Origin: Melastoma dodecandrum
Lineage: Eukaryota > Streptophyta > Magnoliopsida > Myrtales > Melastomataceae
Reading direction: 5' to 3'
NCBI GenBank assembly: GCA_029817715.1
Contig: JARUPY010000249.1
Coordinates: 62,001-126,000 of the forward strand
DNA: 64,000 nucleotides
Shown: one piece after another, positions 59,560 through 64,000 of the stretch
How positions within the stretch are numbered: position 1 is the first letter of the stretch
Layout of the letters: each line of letters begins with the position of its first letter
Notes under the pieces: model-generated
Database searches by the model: none
The model's input: only the letters and a program-made list of their open reading frames with translations
Told to the model about the DNA's origin: nothing
Position numbers and translations under genes: made by a program

Positions 59560-59725
59560 ACAGAACCAGAACCTGTACCATAACCGGTAGGGTAGGTTCT
59601 TGGGTGGGTTTTTGATTAATCGGGTAGGTTCTAGGTTCTAAAAATTAAGAACCGGACATTATAGGGTAGGTTCCAGGTTCCACGTCCGGAACTTGGAAAC
59701 CTGGAACCTGCTCACCCCTACATAT
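59560..59725. mobile_element. Right end of a second copy of the 54830-55465 hAT MITE family
   Basis: Closely follows the right part of the first copy: GTAGGTTCTAGGTTC, AAGAACCGG, AGGGTAGGTTCC, GTTCCACGTCCGGAAC, then the end GCTCACCCCTA at 59725. The matching left end was not located. Confidence 0.7.
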
Positions 59726-60833
59726 TAGCATTTCTTTTCATAAATGTGTGGAACAGATTAATACTATTTGGTCGGATCGTAGGAACTCGATGCTATTGTA
59801 AAGAAAATAGTTACAACCCACAACGAAAAGCAATCCGCTTTAAGATATAGTCTTGAGAAGGCATAAACTCGGTAAAAAATACCAATGTTGCTACAATGCT
59901 AGGTATACGTTTTCGTTATTTTCACCAAGACTGCAAAATACACGTTCTCCTCCTTAAAATGGGAAGATACATTATGTCCTCAAATTATATTGAGAAATGA
60001 TCACATCACCACATTTTTTTGTTATCATCAAAATTGCACGAGGCTAACAACTCCAGTAAGAGTAGGTTCATACGAGGTCCCGAGCCTGCCCACGTAGTTT
60101 CAATTTGTTGAGACACATGCTGATGTTATCGAGGAAGATTGGTGTTCTTTACGTTAGGATGTAGAAAAGTTTTAGCAAGACTACCCCTAAATTAGTTTTT
60201 TTTTTAAGTATATTTTTGGTGTAAACATATTTTGTAGTATTCTTTTATGAATCTGTCCGACTTCTTTTTTTTCCTTTGTTTGTTATAATTTTATTATTAT
60301 GTTAAAGACTGTATAGAAATAATCTCACTTGTCATATATTTTTTTTCTGGGGTCAGAGAATTGGAATGAATTCATAGAAAGAATGGACAGCAATGCCCAT
60401 ATACCTTTTAAGCTTCCTTGAAGGAAACCCAAATCACGAAGAATCGGTCCAAAAGAGGAAGGAAAATTCCCCCTTTTCCAGAGTCAATTGCATATACGAG
60501 TAGAGAAATTAGATGGTAGTTGGAGAGCCGGGTATTATCAGGATTCACCTTCTCCTCAAACATAAATGCAAATAAATAATATATGAAGTTGATGAAACTA
60601 AATTATTCGATTTATTTTAAATTATATCGATTTTTTTTTAATTTATTATATTATTTATATAATATCATTTTTTATATATTCCTAATCAATCGCCGGAGAA
60701 ACTAAAATTGATACGGCACTGACATCATACTCCGTCGGGCTTTATTGCTAATCCCCAATTGCCGGGTGGAAAATTTAAAAATAAAAATCAATAAAAAGAA
60801 GAAAAAGGTAAACCGACAGAGATAGACGGGCAC
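59726..60833. other. AT-rich spacer upstream of the ALS3-like exon
   Basis: No gene recognised. The last ~100 bases should be the 5' UTR or promoter of the ALS3-like gene. Confidence 0.4.
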
Positions 60834-61160
60834 ATGGCGGCGACGGAGTTACTCCTCGAGTTCCTTAGAGGGATGCTGAAGCCACTGACAGCGCGCGTTT
60901 TTTTTCGTATTATTGGCTTTTATTTGAGTGATTTTATTCCATCGGGACTGACGGGGCTCGAGCCCGCAGCTTCCGCCTTGAAAGGCCGGTGCTCGTCCTC
61001 ATGGCCGTTTCCCTCTTCCGTTTCCGGGGTCTCGACCTCGAGAAGGACATGCTCTACGCCATCTTCCGGGCCTTCCTTCAGCTCTCCGTTATTGGCTTCA
61101 TCCTCGACTTCATCTTCCACCAGGCCAACGGCGTCTGGATGCTACTCGCCGACCTCTTCA
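60834..61160 (+). pseudogene. ALS3: ALS3/STAR2-like (UPF0014) membrane protein, exon 1 interrupted by an insertion
   Basis: ALS3/STAR2 is the membrane partner of a bacterial-type ABC transporter that confers aluminium tolerance. The ATG at 60834 opens 20 codons ending LEFLRGMLKPLTA, the expected N-terminus. After about 95 foreign bases the family sequence resumes in a different frame: VLVLMAVSLFRFRGLDLEKD, then RAFLQLSVIGFILDFIFHQ and WMLLADLFM. It ends at a plausible GT donor near 61160. The resuming frame is offset by 155 bases from the ATG, not a multiple of three, so the exon is frameshifted unless the inserted part is removed. An internal ATG at 61001 could only give a protein lacking the first transmembrane segment. 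No later exons are seen; a repeat starts near 61240. Confidence 0.72.
60894..60988 (-). other. Plastid-DNA-like insertion with the 3' half of trnD-GUC
   Basis: Read on the minus strand, 60988-60943 gives CAAGGCGGAAGCTGCGGGCT and CGAGCCCCGTCAGTCCCG. These are the variable, T-arm and acceptor segments of plastid tRNA-Asp(GUC), with one visible change in the T-arm stem/loop border (GGGTTCGA to GGGCTCGA). The anticodon loop reads CTTTCAA instead of CTGTCAA, and the stem has a mismatch, so it is not a functional tRNA. The continuing A/T-rich bases to 60894 are compatible with plastid spacer but I cannot confirm them. Recognised from memory of the trnD sequence. Confidence 0.65.
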
Positions 61161-61239
61161 TGGTACCCCCCACATCACACCATCCCATATATAGCTCTGT
61201 GTGTGTGGTTCAATATATCAATTCTGGATTTGATATTTA
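61161..61239 (+). other. Start of putative ALS3 intron 1
   Basis: Short stretch after the GT donor and before the repeat that begins near 61240. Confidence 0.35.
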
Positions 61240-61960
61240 GTGTTCGCGCGCCCTTCGGCCACGCGCGCGGCGGCTCCGGCGACACGAGGATCAAAGCCCG
61301 CTCCCCGAGGCCCAATTCGGTCGGCGTCGCGACTCGAGCGTCGGACGTTGAATCCTCCCTTGGTTCCCGAACGAATCTGCAGGGCGTTTCGCCGATCGTC
61401 TCCAGTCCTTGAAGGCGTCGGTCGCCATTGTTCGGAGTCGCCACCGACTTAGTTTAAAAAATGGTGTGATTTAATTCGGAAAAATCAGAGTTTGGGTTCG
61501 GGGATTCCTATTTACTAACCTTTGTATTCTAAAACATGCGAAAAGGGTGGCGATTTGTCCAAAAATTTAACTTTTGATTGACGGGTGTTGGGCCCGATCC
61601 GGGAGTAGGCCGGACTCTTACGACGTTTTAACGGGCGTTGGATCCGAATTTAAGTTGGTTGGATTAAAACAAACATGCGACGTCAAACCTAAAGCCTAAA
61701 GAAGCGTGCAATCACAAGTAAGTATTTAGATCAAAAGGGCGGGGAGGAGCGGTGATTGCGGGCCTATACACTTGGGCCTGCAATCCGTTACAAGTGGGCT
61801 TAAAAAAAATTCGGGGAGGCCCGCACCTCCCCTTTGTACCTTTGATTGAGGTTGGGGCCGCTTTAAGCCTTCAAGCCCGCGGTTTTTTAGGCCGGGGTAG
61901 ATCCACGCGGTTTGATACACGCGCCTTCGAGTTAATCTTCGAAATTGTGGGGTTGACCTT
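61240..61960 (-). repeat. Dispersed repeat shared with 27297-28130
   Basis: Ordered matches to the other copy: GGCGACACGAGGATC versus GACGACACGAGGATC, GTCGGCGTCGCGACTCGAGC, CGGAGTCGCCACCGACTTAG, GATTGACGGGTGTTGG, GGGGAGGCCCGCACCTCCCC and GATCCACGCGGTTTGATACA. The minus strand contains TGGCGACTCCG. Probably part of an LTR retroelement that inserted in the ALS3-like gene. Confidence 0.55.
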
Positions 61961-64000
61961 CCGAGATTAATAACTCGATGTACATGTGAAGAAAAATAAA
62001 GAAGTGGTCAGAAAGTTCTAATTTAAATCGAAAGCAATGATTAGGACTTAATGTGGTAAGAGCGATACTTACGGGGCGTTGTGAGCCCGTTGATGTCCAT
62101 CGTCCGCGCCGTCGGAGGATCGCATTCATTGATAGTGAATTCCTCGGTGTTTACATGCAAAGTAGAGGAAGATGGCATGTGTCGATCAAATTTGAATAAA
62201 ATTCGAATCGAATTAGTAAGACATGTCTTATCGTATGAATCGGTTGAGTGGGATTGTGGTTCTTCGAGATGTCCACGCTTCCGTCGTGTTTTTCATGGAA
62301 AACAAGACACAAAGATAATGGAAGTTAGCAACTTATACTAATTCAAGCGAATTACTTTAAACACGGATCAAGACGTTTAATCAGTAAAAATCATACGAAC
62401 TAAGTTTAATGCGGGTGATACTTAAATGAAAATTGGGACAAATAATAATAAATAATAAAAGAGAATCACTTACCTGGGAAGCTTCGTGACTTCCCTCTTT
62501 AATAAAAGAAAGTTCAATTGAAAAAAAGGGGGGTTTGATGAGCTTCGACCTGGGGCTTCACTCGTGAGCTGGGGAGGGCAAGCTTCCAGTGCCTCCTAGT
62601 CGCTGCCTTGCTGGACGTCGTGACGGAGGAAGTGAGACCCCCATCGCTTAGGGCGCCAAGAGGACGGGTCTGCCGCGGCTGAGTCCAGGAGAGGAGAGAG
62701 CTGCAGGGACGTCGGCTGGCGGCCTTCCTTGTGTTGGGTGCGGCTGCGAGTCTCAAGGACGCCGGGGAAGGTGGATGCGTCACCGGAGATGAAGGCTGCA
62801 AACGTGGGAGGAGCTGTTGTGGAATCCGAGTCGGTTGGAGCTTGCCGAAGTCGTCGTCGATCAAAGAGCAAGGGGGAACCCGTTTGGGGCGCCGCGACTG
62901 TGAAGGTCTTGCTCCTGAGGACGCCGGAGAGAGCGTGGTCGCCGTTTTAAGTTCTGGGGACGCCCGGGGAAGGTGGGCTTTCCGTTACCAGATCTGGGCT
63001 CGAAGAGGGGAAGCTTCGTCGGTGAGGAAGTCTGCTGCGTCGCCTCTCACTGATTGCTGAGTCGATAGTGGGAAGGTCACTTTGGGACGCTTGCTGCCAT
63101 CGGGGTTAGAGTCTTTGAGCATGGCGCAAAGGCTGGTTGCTGGATTTTGGGAGGTCGTTGAAGTTGTTGAGCCGCTCCCCCGTCGATTGCTGGACCGGTT
63201 GTGAGGATAGGCGAAGACGTGTTGCTGCTGTTGGTTCGCTGCTTCAGGGGAGGACGCGATCGCCGTTGCGGGAAGCCAGGGACATCAGAGGGACAGGCTT
63301 GTTGCGGCTGCTAGTTTGAGGTCTCATGACTTGGGGGTGCGATCAGAGAAAGGAGCGACTGTGGAGCTTGCTGACTTCGGGAGCGGCTGAGTCAGGAAGG
63401 TTGAGAGACTGTATCAGGGGCGTTTACTGATGAAGAGACCTTGGTTCGTCTGAGGTCTACTGAGGGGTGCGGCTGCAGGGCTGGTTCGCTACTGCATCTG
63501 TTGGTCGGGAAGAACAGGGGTCGGTCGCAGGGGAGGACTAGTGCGGTTGTGGTGCGCTGATTCGTCGCCGCTGGAATGCTGATTCACGGCTACGGAGGAC
63601 TGGTTCACTGGTGCAAGGCTGATTCGCGGCTGCGGAAGGCTTGAGGATCGCCGTCTTCAGAGCGTATACCTTGGTCAGGGATGTTGAAGGATTGTGGTAA
63701 TGGAGATCACCGACGAGGCAAGAAGACTGAAGCCTTGAAGGGGAGGGGCTGTGGGATTTTTTAGAAGAGAAGTTTGCTCTCTGGAGAATCCTCTCCGCCT
63801 CAGGAAGATCATTTTTCTCAAAAATGAAGGCTCCCCCCCCCCTCTTTTGTTCATTCCTCCTCCGTTCTTGACTATCTGGTTAGTCTTCTTCCTCTCCTTG
63901 CAACTCTCTTCCCAATCATCTAATCCCGTCCGAATCCCTTCCCTTCATTTGGTTGGTTTCTAACTGATATTTAGTTAGGGGGGCTCAAACTGTTAGGGGA
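61961..64000. repeat. GC-rich probable continuation of the retroelement, runs off the window
   Basis: From 62500 on, the sequence is GC-rich with recurring GCTG/GGTTCG/TTGCTG words and many overlapping open frames on both strands. None resembles a known protein. It is most likely long LTR sequence, but no LTR ends were found. Confidence 0.35.

Noticed and set aside
62514..63319. Several GC-rich open frames of 60-116 codons on both strands
   Set aside because: No recognisable domain; located in probable LTR sequence and mutually overlapping.
1..64000. CRISPR arrays, bacterial operons, riboswitches or replication origins
   Set aside because: Sequence is plant nuclear with introns and retroelements; no regularly spaced direct repeats other than the AHA1 minisatellite and the foldback duplication.

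Overview
This is a window of plant nuclear DNA, almost certainly from a flowering plant. The evidence is short GT-AG introns, plant-only gene families (Gnk2/DUF26 proteins, CYP76 cytochromes P450, a DUF1645 protein, an alcohol-forming fatty acyl-CoA reductase, an ALS3/STAR2-type protein) and a dense background of Ty1/copia, Ty3/gypsy, hAT and Mutator-like remnants. I cannot name the species. All gene identities come from protein motifs recognised by eye.

Layout. 0-11 kb holds an apparently intact Gnk2-domain gene (37-817) and a frameshifted copy (8197-8580), separated and flanked by copia debris whose LTR-like ends point in opposite directions. 12.4-13.6 kb is a broken DUF1645 gene with a hAT-type MITE in its coding sequence. 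14.9-17.4 kb is a seven-exon SET-domain gene (ATXR4-like), followed by an inverted Gnk2 pseudogene and the 3' half of a fatty acyl-CoA reductase gene with a nonsense codon. 20.5-24.1 kb is a complete eleven-exon CCR4-type deadenylase on the minus strand. 25-31.6 kb is transposon territory, including a 1.5-kb hAT derivative with a perfect 8-bp target duplication that carries a piece of a GAUT-type glycosyltransferase.

32.2-37.4 kb holds two complete, divergently transcribed CYP76-type P450 genes. 37.6-43.7 kb is MULE, copia-like LTR and two opposed gypsy fragments. 44.2-46.8 kb holds two adjacent Mutator-type terminal-inverted-repeat elements with 10-bp and 9-bp target duplications. The larger is an unusual nested palindrome built from TTTAGTAA/TTACTAAA words. 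47.1-48.8 kb is a three-exon AHA1 (Hsp90 activator) gene with a minisatellite in intron 2. 52.6-54.0 kb is a single-exon RING E3 ligase gene on the minus strand.

54.8-60 kb is hAT MITEs and a decayed MuDR-like transposase. 60.8-61.2 kb is the first exon of an ALS3/STAR2-like gene, disrupted by a stretch that looks like plastid trnD-GUC DNA and followed by a repeat that also occurs at 27.3-28.1 kb.

Functionally the intact genes are independent housekeeping or metabolic loci (mRNA deadenylation, chaperone regulation, ubiquitination, protein methylation, P450 oxidation, secreted antifungal-type protein). The only evident gene clusters are the P450 pair and the dispersed Gnk2 copies. The strongest unusual observations are the nested-palindrome Mutator element, the gene-capturing hAT element, the plastid-tRNA-like insertion in the ALS3-like exon and the MITE inside the DUF1645 coding sequence.
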